DNA of 64,000 nt from Malaciobacter halophilus (lineage in GTDB: Bacteria; Campylobacterota; Campylobacteria; Campylobacterales; Arcobacteraceae), in assembly GCF_002837275.1 (NCBI RefSeq), contig NZ_NXIF01000027.1, positions 84,430-148,429 on the forward strand, written 5' to 3'. Under the pieces are notes generated by a model that saw nothing but the letters and a program-made list of their open reading frames with translations, did no database searches and had not been told where the DNA came from. The position numbers were made by a program, and so were the translations under genes. The number at the start of each line of letters is the position of its first letter. Position 1 is the first letter of the stretch. Of the stretch, positions 9,040 through 18,376 are shown piece by piece.

Positions 9040-11209
9040 AAAACTATTATTACTTTTTTTTGTTTGTAACTCTTTTTTATATTCAAAAAATATTTTAATA
9101 CTAAACTCATATCATCCATCATTTTCATGGACAAAAAAGCAAGTTGATGGAATAGTTAACACTTTAACCTCCTCAAAAAAAGATATAGATATCTATATAG
9201 AGTATATGGATACTAAAAGAAATAATCCTACATTAATGTATAAATATAAATTTTTAACTCTTTTAAAATATAAATACATAAACAAAAAGATTGATTTAGT
9301 AATCTCTACTGATGATACAGCCTTAAACTTTTTAAAAATGTTTAGAGATAAAATATTTACAGATAGTAAGATTGTTTTTAGTGGAGTAAATAATTTAAAT
9401 ATATTAGAGGACTACACTAAAAATGATATTACAGGTGTTTTTGAGAGAATGACACCTATTGTTAATTATGAACTTGCAAAGAAAATTAATCCTAATTTAA
9501 AAAAACTTTATTTAATAGGAGATGATTCTGTAACTTTTGAAGTGCTTAAAAAGCTTGTATTAAAAGAGTTAGACAGAACAAAAATTGATTATGAGTTTTT
9601 AAGTTATAAAAGTATTGATAAACTTACTTCACGATTAAAACAGCTTGATGATGACTCTATGGCAATGCTTATTATGACTGCTAGATATGTGGATAAAAAC
9701 AATAATCCAATCTCAATGGAAAGTGCTTTAAAAAAAATTAGCGACGCTTATAAAAAACCTATAATCTCTACTGCAAAAGTTTTTAATAGGGGTGGAAAAA
9801 TTATAGGTGGTTATGTAGTTGATGGAAATAGACAAGGTGTTTTAGCAGCAAAATTAGCCCTAAGAGTTCTTGAAAATCCCACTTTAAATATAAAACCTAT
9901 ATTAAATGGTACAAATTCATATGTTTTTGATTACAATGCATTAAGATTTTTTGGTATTGATATAAAAAAACATTTACCCTCTTTAAGTATAGATATTGCA
10001 AATAAACCAATTTCATTTTTTGAACATTTTAAACAAACTATTATCATAATTTTTATTATTGCTTTGTCTTTAATTGTAATACTTTTAATTTCATTATTTT
10101 ATAACTTTAGATTAAAAAAAGTAAATAAAAGATTAGAAGAGTCTAATAAAAATATTCAAATATTTATTGATAATATTTTAGAAGGTATTATTATCTCAAA
10201 AGATAGTATTTGTATAGATTTAAATAAAGAAGCAGTAAAACTTTTAGGCTATAAGAAAAAAAATGAATTAATAAATAAAAACATATTAGAGTTTTTACCT
10301 AAAAATCAACATGATTTTTTAAATAGTGAAAATGCAGGAGAAGCGGTATTTATAAAGAAAAATAAAGAACGAATAAATGTATTAGCAATGAATAAAGAAG
10401 TTACTTTTGAAGATATGAAAGTAAATGTAACTTCTTTTGTAGATTTAACTCATTCAAAAAAGAGGGAAAAAGTACTTTTTGAACAAAGTAAATTGGCATC
10501 TATGGGAGAGATGATAGGAAATATTGCTCATCAATGGAGACAACCCTTATCTGCTATTTCAACATCTGCTTCTGGTTTAAAACTTCAATATGAAGTAAAA
10601 GTTATGGATGATGAGATGTTTCATAAGTCAATAGATAATATTTTAAAAAGTACTAACTATTTATCAAACACTATTGATGATTTTAAAAACTATATTAAAG
10701 GAGATAAGGTTGTAACAAAATTTGATGTTTCACATGCAATAGATAACAGTATTGAATTATTAAGTGCAACTTTTAAGAATCATGGAATAAATATTGTTAA
10801 AAACTTTGATAAGATTGAAATTTATAGTTGTTTTAATGAATTGATTCAAGTTTTGATAAATATTTTAAATAATTCAAAAGATGCTTTAAATAAAAATTGT
10901 AAAGATGAAAAAGTAATTTTTATTACTATAAAAGATGAAAAAGATACAGTAATTATTGAAATAACTGATAATGCACTAGGAGCAAAAGATAAAATACTCC
11001 CAAAAATATTTGAACCATATTTTACAACAAAAAGTCAATCACAAGGAACAGGTTTGGGGCTTTATATGAGCCATAATATAGTAACTGAGAGTTTAAAAGG
11101 AACTATTTTTGCATCAAACAAAGAGTTTATTTATAATTCAAAAGATGCAAAAGGTTTATGTATGCAAATTACACTGCCAAAATATATTGAAATAAAGGAT
11201 GAAAATTAA
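9032..11209 (+). CDS. Sensor histidine kinase with periplasmic ABC-binding-protein-like sensor and PAS domain
   Basis: Membrane kinase with a signal-anchor N-terminus, then a periplasmic domain (about residues 20-330) that begins KNILILNSYHPSFSWTKKQ and contains DLVISTDDTALNF and GGYVVDGNRQGVLAAKLA. This resembles ABC-type uncharacterised substrate-binding domains used as sensors. A transmembrane helix at about 338-361 leads to a PAS domain (about 375-490), the phospho-acceptor His (about H500) in NIAHQWRQPLS, and an HATPase with NILNNSKDAL and GTGLGLYM. The H-box region closely resembles that of the kinase at 6701. It overlaps ybgC by 8 bases and the next gene by one base. Confidence 0.88.
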   Translation: MIKKLLLLFFVCNSFLYSKNILILNSYHPSFSWTKKQVDGIVNTLTSSKKDIDIYIEYMDTKRNNPTLMYKYKFLTLLKYKYINKKIDLVISTDDTALNFLKMFRDKIFTDSKIVFSGVNNLNILEDYTKNDITGVFERMTPIVNYELAKKINPNLKKLYLIGDDSVTFEVLKKLVLKELDRTKIDYEFLSYKSIDKLTSRLKQLDDDSMAMLIMTARYVDKNNNPISMESALKKISDAYKKPIISTAKVFNRGGKIIGGYVVDGNRQGVLAAKLALRVLENPTLNIKPILNGTNSYVFDYNALRFFGIDIKKHLPSLSIDIANKPISFFEHFKQTIIIIFIIALSLIVILLISLFYNFRLKKVNKRLEESNKNIQIFIDNILEGIIISKDSICIDLNKEAVKLLGYKKKNELINKNILEFLPKNQHDFLNSENAGEAVFIKKNKERINVLAMNKEVTFEDMKVNVTSFVDLTHSKKREKVLFEQSKLASMGEMIGNIAHQWRQPLSAISTSASGLKLQYEVKVMDDEMFHKSIDNILKSTNYLSNTIDDFKNYIKGDKVVTKFDVSHAIDNSIELLSATFKNHGINIVKNFDKIEIYSCFNELIQVLINILNNSKDALNKNCKDEKVIFITIKDEKDTVIIEITDNALGAKDKILPKIFEPYFTTKSQSQGTGLGLYMSHNIVTESLKGTIFASNKEFIYNSKDAKGLCMQITLPKYIEIKDEN

Positions 11210-11694
11210 TGAAAAAAATAGTTTTTTGTTTAATGCTATTTTTAACGACTATTTATGCTCATGATGAGCTTTATTATTTACCTAAAGAGTCAGATAATGC
11301 TATTAAAAGAGTTGAAGAATTGATAAATAATAGTAAAAATTCTATTGATTTAGCAATGTATAATTTTACATATAAAAGATTTGCAAAACTTCTTAAAAAA
11401 AGTGCTCAAAGAGGTGTTAGAGTAACAGTAGTTTTAGATAAAAAGAAAGTTTTAAAAGAGAAAAAAACTCAATATGATTATCTGATAAAAAATGGAATAG
11501 ATGTAATTTTATTGGATACAAAACTTCATATGAAAATGGCAATATTTGATAAAAAAGAGGTTGTTTTTGGAAGTGCAAACTGGAAAAAAGAGTCTTTTAA
11601 AAATGATTATGAAATTCTTTATATTTCAAGAGATAAAGAAGTATTAGAAAGATTTAACTATATATTTAAAGAACTGCTAGAAGAGTATAAGTAA
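11209..11694 (+). CDS. Exported PLD-family protein with one HKD motif (Nuc-like endonuclease)
   Basis: Secreted or periplasmic phospholipase D superfamily protein. A signal peptide (MKKIVFCLMLFLTTIYA) precedes a single HKD motif: H107, K109 and D114 in HMKMAIFDKK, followed by FGSANW. With 161 residues and one HKD motif it matches Nuc-type endonucleases, which build the active site as a homodimer, so nuclease activity is more likely than phospholipase activity. The ATG overlaps the stop of the kinase gene (TAATG), indicating an operon with 8668-11209. Confidence 0.8.
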   Translation: MKKIVFCLMLFLTTIYAHDELYYLPKESDNAIKRVEELINNSKNSIDLAMYNFTYKRFAKLLKKSAQRGVRVTVVLDKKKVLKEKKTQYDYLIKNGIDVILLDTKLHMKMAIFDKKEVVFGSANWKKESFKNDYEILYISRDKEVLERFNYIFKELLEEYK

Positions 11695-11769
11695 TTTATA
11701 CTCTTTACTAATCTACAAGTACAAAAACAGTATTATTCAAAATAATTATCAATATAAAAAAGGATAGAT

Positions 11770-13026
11770 GTGTTAGAAATATTTGTAATTGCATATTGTT
11801 TATATTTTTTAGTAAATATATATACTTCATTTATGCAAGTAGGTTTTGTAAAAAAAGCAAAAAACATGCCAGCAATAATACTTGATGATAGTAAGTATCT
11901 TGAAGCTGGAAATTATAGTATAGAAAAACAGAAGCTTTCTATACTTTCAACATTTTATGATTTTGTGATTTTTATGCTTTGGATAGGTGTTGGATTAAAA
12001 CTATTAGACTCTTTAATAGTAGTTGAGCAAGGTTGGTTAAAAGCAGTACTTTTTATTGATGCTTTTATTATTATAAATTGGATACTATCTTTGCCTTTTG
12101 AATTATATACAACTTTTAAACTAGATAAAAAATATGGTTTTTCAAATATGACACCAAAACTATTTATTAAAGATACATTTAAAAGTTCAGTTCTTTTTTT
12201 AGTTTTTGGAAGTTTAATAATCGCAGCAGTTGCTTTAATTATCGAAACTCTTCCTTTATGGTGGATATGGGGATTTGTATTTATATTTGCAGTGATTATA
12301 TTAATTAATATGATTTATCCTTTAGTAAGAGATAAAATGTTTGATAAGTTTGAGCCTTTAAAAGATAAAGAGCTTGAATCAAAAATTGAAAAACTTTTAG
12401 ATGAAGTAGGGTTCAAAAGTAGTGGTGTTTTTTCTGTTGATGCAAGTAAAAGAGATAATAGATTAAATGCTTATTTTGGTGGGCTTGGAAGTACAAAAAG
12501 AGTGGTTTTATTTGATACATTAATTGAAAAATTAACACACAATGAACTATTAGCTGTATTAGGACATGAATTAGGACATTTTAAAAATGGAGATATTTTA
12601 AAAAATATTGGAATTATGGGTGTAGTGATGTTTTTATTTTTCGCAATTTTTGGTAATTTAAGTGAAGAGTTATTTTTAAAGCTTTCATTAAATAATGAAC
12701 CATATGCAATAATAGCAGTATTTTTGCTTTTTTCTCCAATTTTATCATTTTTTCTAATGCCTTTAGTATCTTTAATCTCTAGACATAATGAGTATGCAGC
12801 AGATGAGTTTGGTTCAAACTTACAATCAAAAAGCGATTTAGTAAATGCTTTATTGAAACTTGCAAATGAGAATAAATCTTTTCCTTTATCTCATCCTTTA
12901 TATATCTTTTTTTATTATTCTCATCCACCCCTTGTAGAGAGATTTAAAGAGTTGGGTTATGATGTATATAAAGTAAATAATTCAGCTCAAGCTATGAAAG
13001 ATGATTTTAGAATAGATTATGAGTAA
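11770..13026 (+). CDS. M48-family (Ste24/CAAX-type) membrane zinc metallopeptidase
   Basis: Integral membrane protease of 418 residues. The zinc motif is in LGHELGHFKNGD (H266, E267, H270), with the third ligand Glu at about 341 in HNEYAADEFG. Several hydrophobic helices precede and follow it, and the C-terminal part SHPPLVERFKELGY is typical of Ste24-like proteins. In bacteria the family acts in membrane-protein quality control, which is an inference here. The start is GTG at 11770, placed after AAAAAGGAT; the ATG overlapping it is in another frame. The end overlaps rmuC by 8 bases. Confidence 0.9.
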   Translation: MLEIFVIAYCLYFLVNIYTSFMQVGFVKKAKNMPAIILDDSKYLEAGNYSIEKQKLSILSTFYDFVIFMLWIGVGLKLLDSLIVVEQGWLKAVLFIDAFIIINWILSLPFELYTTFKLDKKYGFSNMTPKLFIKDTFKSSVLFLVFGSLIIAAVALIIETLPLWWIWGFVFIFAVIILINMIYPLVRDKMFDKFEPLKDKELESKIEKLLDEVGFKSSGVFSVDASKRDNRLNAYFGGLGSTKRVVLFDTLIEKLTHNELLAVLGHELGHFKNGDILKNIGIMGVVMFLFFAIFGNLSEELFLKLSLNNEPYAIIAVFLLFSPILSFFLMPLVSLISRHNEYAADEFGSNLQSKSDLVNALLKLANENKSFPLSHPLYIFFYYSHPPLVERFKELGYDVYKVNNSAQAMKDDFRIDYE

Positions 13027-14272
13027 TGAAATTTATATTTACTATATAATAATAGCCTTTTTTATAGGTTTTTCACTCTCTGGCATCATATTTTACTTTT
13101 TATTTAAAGTAAAATATGATGCAAAGCTTCAAAATTTGACAAATGAAGCTAATATTAAACTTCAATCAATTAATGATAAATTAATTTCTCAAAAAGAGCT
13201 TTATGAACAAAAGCTTCAAAATAAACAAAGAGAATTTGAATTAAAACAAGATAGTTTTAAAGAAAAAATAGAACTATTAGAGTCTTCAAAAGTTAAGATG
13301 AAAGAGGAGTTTGAAAATCTTGCAAATAGAGTTTTTGAACAAAATAGTAAAAAATCAAATGAGAATATAAATCAAGTTCTAACACCTTTAAAAGAGCAAT
13401 TAAATAACTTTGGGAAAAGAGTAAATGATATTTATTCTGAAGAAACAAAACAAAGAAGTTATTTATTAAATGAAATTAAAAATTTAAAAGAGCTAAATAA
13501 TCAAATTTCCAATGATGCAGTTAATTTAACAAAGGCTTTAAAAGGTGATAATAAAATCCAAGGGGATTGGGGTGAACTTATTTTAGAAAAAGTTTTAGAG
13601 CAAAGCGGCTTAAGAGAGGGTATAGAGTACACAACACAAAGCTCTTTTTCAAATGAAGGGAAAAGATTAAGACCTGATGTTATTGTTCATCTTCCTTTAA
13701 AAAAAGATATTGTTATAGATTCAAAAGTATCTTTAAACTCATATATTAATTATACACAAGCTGAAGATGAACAAAATAGACAAAAAGCAATTAAAGAGTT
13801 AATCTCTTCTTTAAAAGCCCATATAAAAGGTTTAAGCGTTAAAAGATATGAGGATATTAAAGAGGTTAGAACTTTAGATTTTGTATTGATGTTTATTCCT
13901 ATTGAACCTGCTTTTTTATTAGCAGTTTCAAAAGATAATAATCTATTTAAACTAGCTTTTGAAAATAATATTATGTTAGTTTCTCCTTCTACATTGTATG
14001 TATCTTTAAGAACTATTGAAAATATTTGGAAGATGGAGTATCAAAATCAAAATGCAGAACTAATATCAAAAAAAGCAGCTAATTTATATGATAAGTTTGC
14101 ACTGTTTGTAAAAGATATTGAAGATATAGGAACTCATATAAAAAGGACATCAAACTCTTATGAAAATGCTTTAAATAAGTTATCAAAAGGGAAAGGAAAT
14201 CTTTTAACTAGAAGCCAAGAGTTTATAGATTTAGGAGTAAAGCCTAATAAACAAATCAATTTAAAACAGTAG
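13019..14272 (+). CDS. rmuC: DNA recombination protein RmuC
   Basis: Predicted nuclease-fold protein that limits recombination at inverted repeats. One N-terminal transmembrane helix (about residues 8-30) is followed by a long Lys/Glu/Gln coiled coil (about 35-170) and the RmuC core: GDNKIQGDWGELILEKVLE, RLRPDVIVHLP, and VIDSKVSLNSY, the PD-(D/E)XK-like strand. FVLMFIPIEPAF and SPSTLYVSLRTI complete the family pattern. At 417 residues it is within the family range. It overlaps the M48 protease gene by 8 bases. Confidence 0.92.
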   Translation: MSNEIYIYYIIIAFFIGFSLSGIIFYFLFKVKYDAKLQNLTNEANIKLQSINDKLISQKELYEQKLQNKQREFELKQDSFKEKIELLESSKVKMKEEFENLANRVFEQNSKKSNENINQVLTPLKEQLNNFGKRVNDIYSEETKQRSYLLNEIKNLKELNNQISNDAVNLTKALKGDNKIQGDWGELILEKVLEQSGLREGIEYTTQSSFSNEGKRLRPDVIVHLPLKKDIVIDSKVSLNSYINYTQAEDEQNRQKAIKELISSLKAHIKGLSVKRYEDIKEVRTLDFVLMFIPIEPAFLLAVSKDNNLFKLAFENNIMLVSPSTLYVSLRTIENIWKMEYQNQNAELISKKAANLYDKFALFVKDIEDIGTHIKRTSNSYENALNKLSKGKGNLLTRSQEFIDLGVKPNKQINLKQ

Positions 14273-14336
14273 TAATTAAAGATAAATTTATTTATGTAGT
14301 GCTATGCTTGTGAATATTATATTGCAAGGATTGCTT

Positions 14337-15572
14337 TTGAAACTACGTACAATAATCTTTCCTATTTCATCTTTATTTTTTTCAATAGGCTTTTTGGCTA
14401 TTGGATATGGAATGATATTAACTTTTGTTGGTGTATATTTAAAAGAGTTGCATGTAAGTAATACTGTTATTGGTATTATTAATGCTGCATTTTTTTTAGG
14501 AGCAGTTAGTTCATCTATTTTTAGTCAAAAAATAATTTCAACAGTTGGTCATATAAGAAGTTTTGCTGCTTTTGCTTCAATTATGGTAGTTTCATTTTTA
14601 TTACATTCAGTTTTTTTTAATGAAGTATTATGGGCAGTTTTAAGATTAATTTCTGGTTTTGCATTTTATGCACTTTTAATTATTATTGAAAGTTGGCTAA
14701 ATGAAAAAAGTAGTGAAGAGGATAGGGGAAAAATTTTAGCAATTTATACTATTATTTTTTATCTTTCAACTGCCTTGGGACAACTATTTTTAAATATTGA
14801 CGAGCATTTTAAACAAGCAATTTTTACTATTGGTTCAGTATTAGTTCTATTTTCTGTGGTTACTATTGCATTAACAAAGATAAAAGAGCCTAAATTAACT
14901 GCATTTGAAAAGTATAGTGTTCCTAAAATATTTTCAATTGTGCCTCTTGCTACTGTTTCTAGTTTTATTGGTGGTTTTTTTGTTGGTGGCTTTTTTACAA
15001 TGGTGCCTGTATATATCTTGATGCAGAATCAGTCAATTGAAGTTGTTTCATATTTTATGTTAGTATCTTTACTTGGTGGACTAGCTTCACAATGGCCCAT
15101 TGGACTTTTATCTGACAAATATGGAAGAAGAAAACTTATTGCATTTTCAGCTTTTTTTTCTTTTGTTATTTCTTCTTTGTTTGTACTATTTACACCAAGT
15201 AGTACATCTTTATATTTATTGGGATTTTTATTAGGGTTTTCGATTTTCTCAATTTATCCTTTAGCAGTTGCAAGGGCAAATGATGTAGTAGATGAAAATA
15301 AAGATATAGTTGAGATAAGTAGAGCTTTACTTTTTGCTTATGGTATTGGTTCTTTTATATCTCCTATATTAGTAGGTTTTGGATTAAGTTTTTTCCCAGA
15401 GTTTTTATTTGCTAGTTTTGCTTTTTTAGGACTATTCTTGAGTTTTTATTCTCTTTCTAAGAAAAGAGTAGCAGATGATGATTTAAGCACATTTGTTAAT
15501 ATTCCTGTAGCTTCAGGAGCTGAACTACCAGAACTAGACCCAAGACAAGATGAACATATGCCATCATCTTAA
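14337..15572 (+). CDS. MFS transporter (YcaD-like)
   Basis: Twelve-helix major facilitator protein of unknown substrate. The motif between helices 2 and 3 is degenerate (SQKIISTVGHIR), while LLSDKYGRRKLI between helices 8 and 9 is the classical MFS motif. An ATG at 14304 has no ribosome site; AAGGA at 14326-14330 points to the TTG at 14337, giving a start (L)KLRTIIFPISSLF directly before the first helix. The C-terminus is acidic and Pro-rich (ELPELDPRQDEH). The gene converges on the DMT transporter at 15579. Confidence 0.82.
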   Translation: MKLRTIIFPISSLFFSIGFLAIGYGMILTFVGVYLKELHVSNTVIGIINAAFFLGAVSSSIFSQKIISTVGHIRSFAAFASIMVVSFLLHSVFFNEVLWAVLRLISGFAFYALLIIIESWLNEKSSEEDRGKILAIYTIIFYLSTALGQLFLNIDEHFKQAIFTIGSVLVLFSVVTIALTKIKEPKLTAFEKYSVPKIFSIVPLATVSSFIGGFFVGGFFTMVPVYILMQNQSIEVVSYFMLVSLLGGLASQWPIGLLSDKYGRRKLIAFSAFFSFVISSLFVLFTPSSTSLYLLGFLLGFSIFSIYPLAVARANDVVDENKDIVEISRALLFAYGIGSFISPILVGFGLSFFPEFLFASFAFLGLFLSFYSLSKKRVADDDLSTFVNIPVASGAELPELDPRQDEHMPSS

Positions 15573-15578
15573 AGAATT

Positions 15579-16487
15579 TTATTTAAAAGATAAAAATAGT
15601 GATAAATAAATACCTATTGCTATAAAACAAGCACCAATTAAATGATAAAGTTCTATTTTCTCACCTAAGAACATATAAGCTAAAATAGCTCCAAATAAAG
15701 GCATTAGATGGGCAAATTGACTAGATTTTTCTGGTCCAATTTGTGCAATGGCACTATTCCAAAAATAGAATGATAATACAGAAGCAAATAAAGATACATA
15801 TATTATAATTGGCCAGTTTTGTGTAATTATATAAATCTCTCTTTGTAAGTTATATCCTTGATATAAATAAACAGGTAAGAGATATATTACTCCTAAAAAT
15901 ACGAGTGTTGTAAATAGTTCAACATGATTTAACTCTTTTGGCTTAAATCTAAGTAATACAGAGTATAAAGCCCAAATTGAAGCACTAAGAATAATCCATA
16001 AGTCCCCTGTTTTAAAATCTAGTACTAAAAGTTTTGTAATATCTGCTTGTAAAACTAAAAATATAACTCCAAATGTAGAGAATAAAAAACCTAATAATTG
16101 AGTCTTATTTACTCTATTTTTTAAAATTAAAACTCCTAAAAAAAGTACAAGTAAAGGAGTGATAGAATTAATTAAAAGTGCATTTGTAGCTTGTGTTGTC
16201 TTTAAAGCAATATATACAATCGTATTAAATAAACTAATTCCTAAAATTGCTAAAATAGAGAGTATTAAAAACTGTTGCTTTAATATTTTTATGCATTTTT
16301 TTATATTCATATATTTTATAGAAAAAGGAATCATTAAAATCAAAGCAAGAACCCACCTAAAAAAAGCAAGTTCTAAAGGTTCAATATCATCTTTGATAAA
16401 TCTTCCTAAGATAAAATTACCTGACCAAAAAAGTACACAAAGTATTAATAAAAAATATACTTTGTATACTCTATAAAGTTGTATCAT
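15579..16487 (-). CDS. DMT-superfamily (EamA) transporter
   Basis: Ten-helix drug/metabolite transporter made of two EamA repeats (about residues 10-140 and 160-300). The family segment LFWSGNFILGRFIKDDIEP opens repeat one, and SVLSFYFWNSAIAQIGPEK with FLGEKIELYHLIGACFIAIG closes repeat two. The exported metabolite is unknown. It overlaps the end of moeA by 4 bases, so the two form an operon on the minus strand. A second, unrelated DMT gene is at 19254. Confidence 0.88.
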   Translation of the reverse strand: MIQLYRVYKVYFLLILCVLFWSGNFILGRFIKDDIEPLELAFFRWVLALILMIPFSIKYMNIKKCIKILKQQFLILSILAILGISLFNTIVYIALKTTQATNALLINSITPLLVLFLGVLILKNRVNKTQLLGFLFSTFGVIFLVLQADITKLLVLDFKTGDLWIILSASIWALYSVLLRFKPKELNHVELFTTLVFLGVIYLLPVYLYQGYNLQREIYIITQNWPIIIYVSLFASVLSFYFWNSAIAQIGPEKSSQFAHLMPLFGAILAYMFLGEKIELYHLIGACFIAIGIYLSLFLSFK

Positions 16488-17704
16488 TTTAATTGATTTA
16501 ATAGTAGTATATCTACCATATCTCCAGCTTTAATATCTTTGCTATCATCTTCTTGTATTAATAGTGCAGGGTTTTCAAGCATATTTGTCAAGATTGCACT
16601 TGTTCCTTTTTTCTTACCATCAAAATTGATTTGATAAATACCATCTTTATACTCAACATTACAAGCAGTAAAAACAGTTTTTGGCATTCTTCTTGGAAAA
16701 TCTTGATTTATTTTCGCTTTTACAATTGGCAAGCTTTGTTTTGTCTGTTTTAGTTTATAAATAAAAGGAAGAACGTATAAAATTGCGCAAACAGTTGAAG
16801 AGTAAGCAAAGCCAGGAAGAGCAATAATTAATTTACCATCTTTTATAGCCGCTAAAAGATGCATTCCAGGTTTAATAGTAACTCCATGAAATAGTACTTG
16901 TGCATTAAGTTTATCTTTAATTACATCTTGAACAAAATCATAATCACCAACACTAACACCACCTGTAGTAATTACTATATCTGCTTTATCAAGACCAGTT
17001 TTCAGTAGTTGTGTAATAGAGTTTATATCATCTTTTACAATTCCCATTTGAATAGTATTTGCTCCTGCTTTTTTACATAAAGCTTCAATTGTAAGATGAT
17101 TTGAACTTCTAATTTGAGAATCATTTGTTTGCATTTGACCTAAATCTAAGATTTCACTACCTGTACTTGCTATTGCAACTGTAGGATTAACAAAAACAGG
17201 AACTTGGGCTATATTAAGCGATGCTAATACACCAACTTCTGCAAAGCCAATAACAGTTCCTTTTTTTATAAGAACTTCTCCTTTTTTATAATTTTCTGCA
17301 ACATCTCTTACTGCAAAACCTGCTGTAACTTCTTTTATAATTTTAATTTCATCACCATTTACTTCAACATTTTCTATTGGAATTAATGTATCACTTCCTT
17401 TGGGCATAAGTGAACCTGTAAAAGTTTTTATACATACACCTTGAGTAACTATAGATTCTACAACACTTCCTGCTGGGTTTTTATCTATTACTTTTAATGT
17501 TTTTTTATTTAAATCTTCAGCTTTTAATGCATAGCCATCCATTCCTGAAGTTGGGAACTCTGGACTATTATGATTTGCAACAATATCTTCTGCAATAACA
17601 TAACCTAAAGCTTGAGTTAAAAACATTTTTTGAACCGGAGGCGTTTTAATGTCTATTTTTTCTAAAATTTCTAAAGATTGTTTATAACTAATAAAATTTC
17701 TCAT
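16484..17704 (-). CDS. moeA: Molybdopterin molybdotransferase MoeA
   Basis: Inserts molybdate into adenylylated molybdopterin in molybdenum-cofactor synthesis. The signature PEFPTSGMDGYALKAEDL is near residue 50, then FTGSLMPKGSDTLIPIENVE, ASTGSEI, and ITTGGVSVGDYDFVQDV, the MoCF-binding part, and ALPGFAYSS. At 406 residues it is full length. The ATG follows TGGAGAATAAAT. Campylobacterota usually depend on Mo enzymes (nitrate reductase, formate dehydrogenase), which fits. No other moa/mob gene lies in the window. Confidence 0.95.
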   Translation of the reverse strand: MRNFISYKQSLEILEKIDIKTPPVQKMFLTQALGYVIAEDIVANHNSPEFPTSGMDGYALKAEDLNKKTLKVIDKNPAGSVVESIVTQGVCIKTFTGSLMPKGSDTLIPIENVEVNGDEIKIIKEVTAGFAVRDVAENYKKGEVLIKKGTVIGFAEVGVLASLNIAQVPVFVNPTVAIASTGSEILDLGQMQTNDSQIRSSNHLTIEALCKKAGANTIQMGIVKDDINSITQLLKTGLDKADIVITTGGVSVGDYDFVQDVIKDKLNAQVLFHGVTIKPGMHLLAAIKDGKLIIALPGFAYSSTVCAILYVLPFIYKLKQTKQSLPIVKAKINQDFPRRMPKTVFTACNVEYKDGIYQINFDGKKKGTSAILTNMLENPALLIQEDDSKDIKAGDMVDILLLNQLK

Positions 17705-17852
17705 ATTTATTCTCCAAAATTAATGCAAAATCTTATCAAAAACTAAGCAAATATGCAATCTTTTAAAGGCAAAAATTATGATTATTTAAAAGAAAAGTAA
17801 AAATTTAATAAATTAAAAGTTTGATTGAAAAGTAAATTTAAAATCTTATGAT

Positions 17853-17879
17853 TAATAAAGGTAGTTGTTACCTTTATTA
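17853..17879 (-). terminator. Hairpin at the end of the 105-aa HTH-like gene
   Basis: A perfect 11-bp inverted repeat TAATAAAGGTA / TACCTTTATTA with a 5-base loop overlaps the stop codon of the minus-strand gene 17877-18194. It has no long T run after it on the minus strand, so it may terminate weakly or protect the 3' end. Confidence 0.5.
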
Positions 17880-18194
17880 GTGAGCATTTCTTTGAATATA
17901 CTCTTTATATTTATTTGCAGTGTTATAACTAACTTGAGCCTCTTTTGCAACACTGTAAACTGTTATTTTTTGGTTAAATAATCTCATCATATTAACTGTA
18001 CTTTCAATTTTTTTTCTAGCAGTATCTTGTCTAACTTTTGTCGCTTTTTGAGTAGCTTTTGTTTTTTTTACAGTTCTACTTTTTATAGATTTATGCTCTT
18101 CATGTGAAAGTTTATTAAATAACTCTTGTTTTCCATTTTCCAAACAGAGTTTTTGTAATTCATGTAACTCTTTGTGAGTGAGGGTAATTCTCAC
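17877..18194 (-). CDS. Small basic protein with C-terminal helix-turn-helix-like segment
   Basis: No named family recognised. The 105 residues comprise an N-terminal helical part (LTHKELHELQKLCLENGKQE), a Lys/Thr/Arg-rich middle (residues about 35-65, TVKKTKATQKATKVRQDT), and a C-terminal segment ITVYSVAKEAQVSYNTANKY, which reads like the two helices of a DNA-binding HTH (A-x3-V-S-x2-T-x2-K). A DNA-binding role is inferred. It stands alone between moeA and the response regulator, with about 170-180 bases of gene-free AT-rich DNA on each side. Confidence 0.6.
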   Translation of the reverse strand: MRITLTHKELHELQKLCLENGKQELFNKLSHEEHKSIKSRTVKKTKATQKATKVRQDTARKKIESTVNMMRLFNQKITVYSVAKEAQVSYNTANKYKEYIQRNAH

Positions 18195-18336
18195 TTTGCA
18201 AACCTTTATATTTTTTTTGGGGACGAAATTATATCAACTCTTTTTTAATATATGCTAAAAGAGTAAAAAAAGTAGTGACTACATTATAACGTATTGAAAT
18301 AGCTTTTTAAATTTTGTTAATGTTTTATATTAGTTA

Positions 18337-18367
18337 AAAGCTATACAAGAATAGTATGTATAGCTTT
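18337..18367 (-). terminator. Hairpin after the response regulator gene
   Basis: Inverted repeat AAAGCTATAC / GTATAGCTTT with an 11-base loop just downstream of the minus-strand stop at 18377. It is the likely 3' end of the response regulator transcript. Confidence 0.5.
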
Positions 18368-18376
18368 ATAGAGGTA

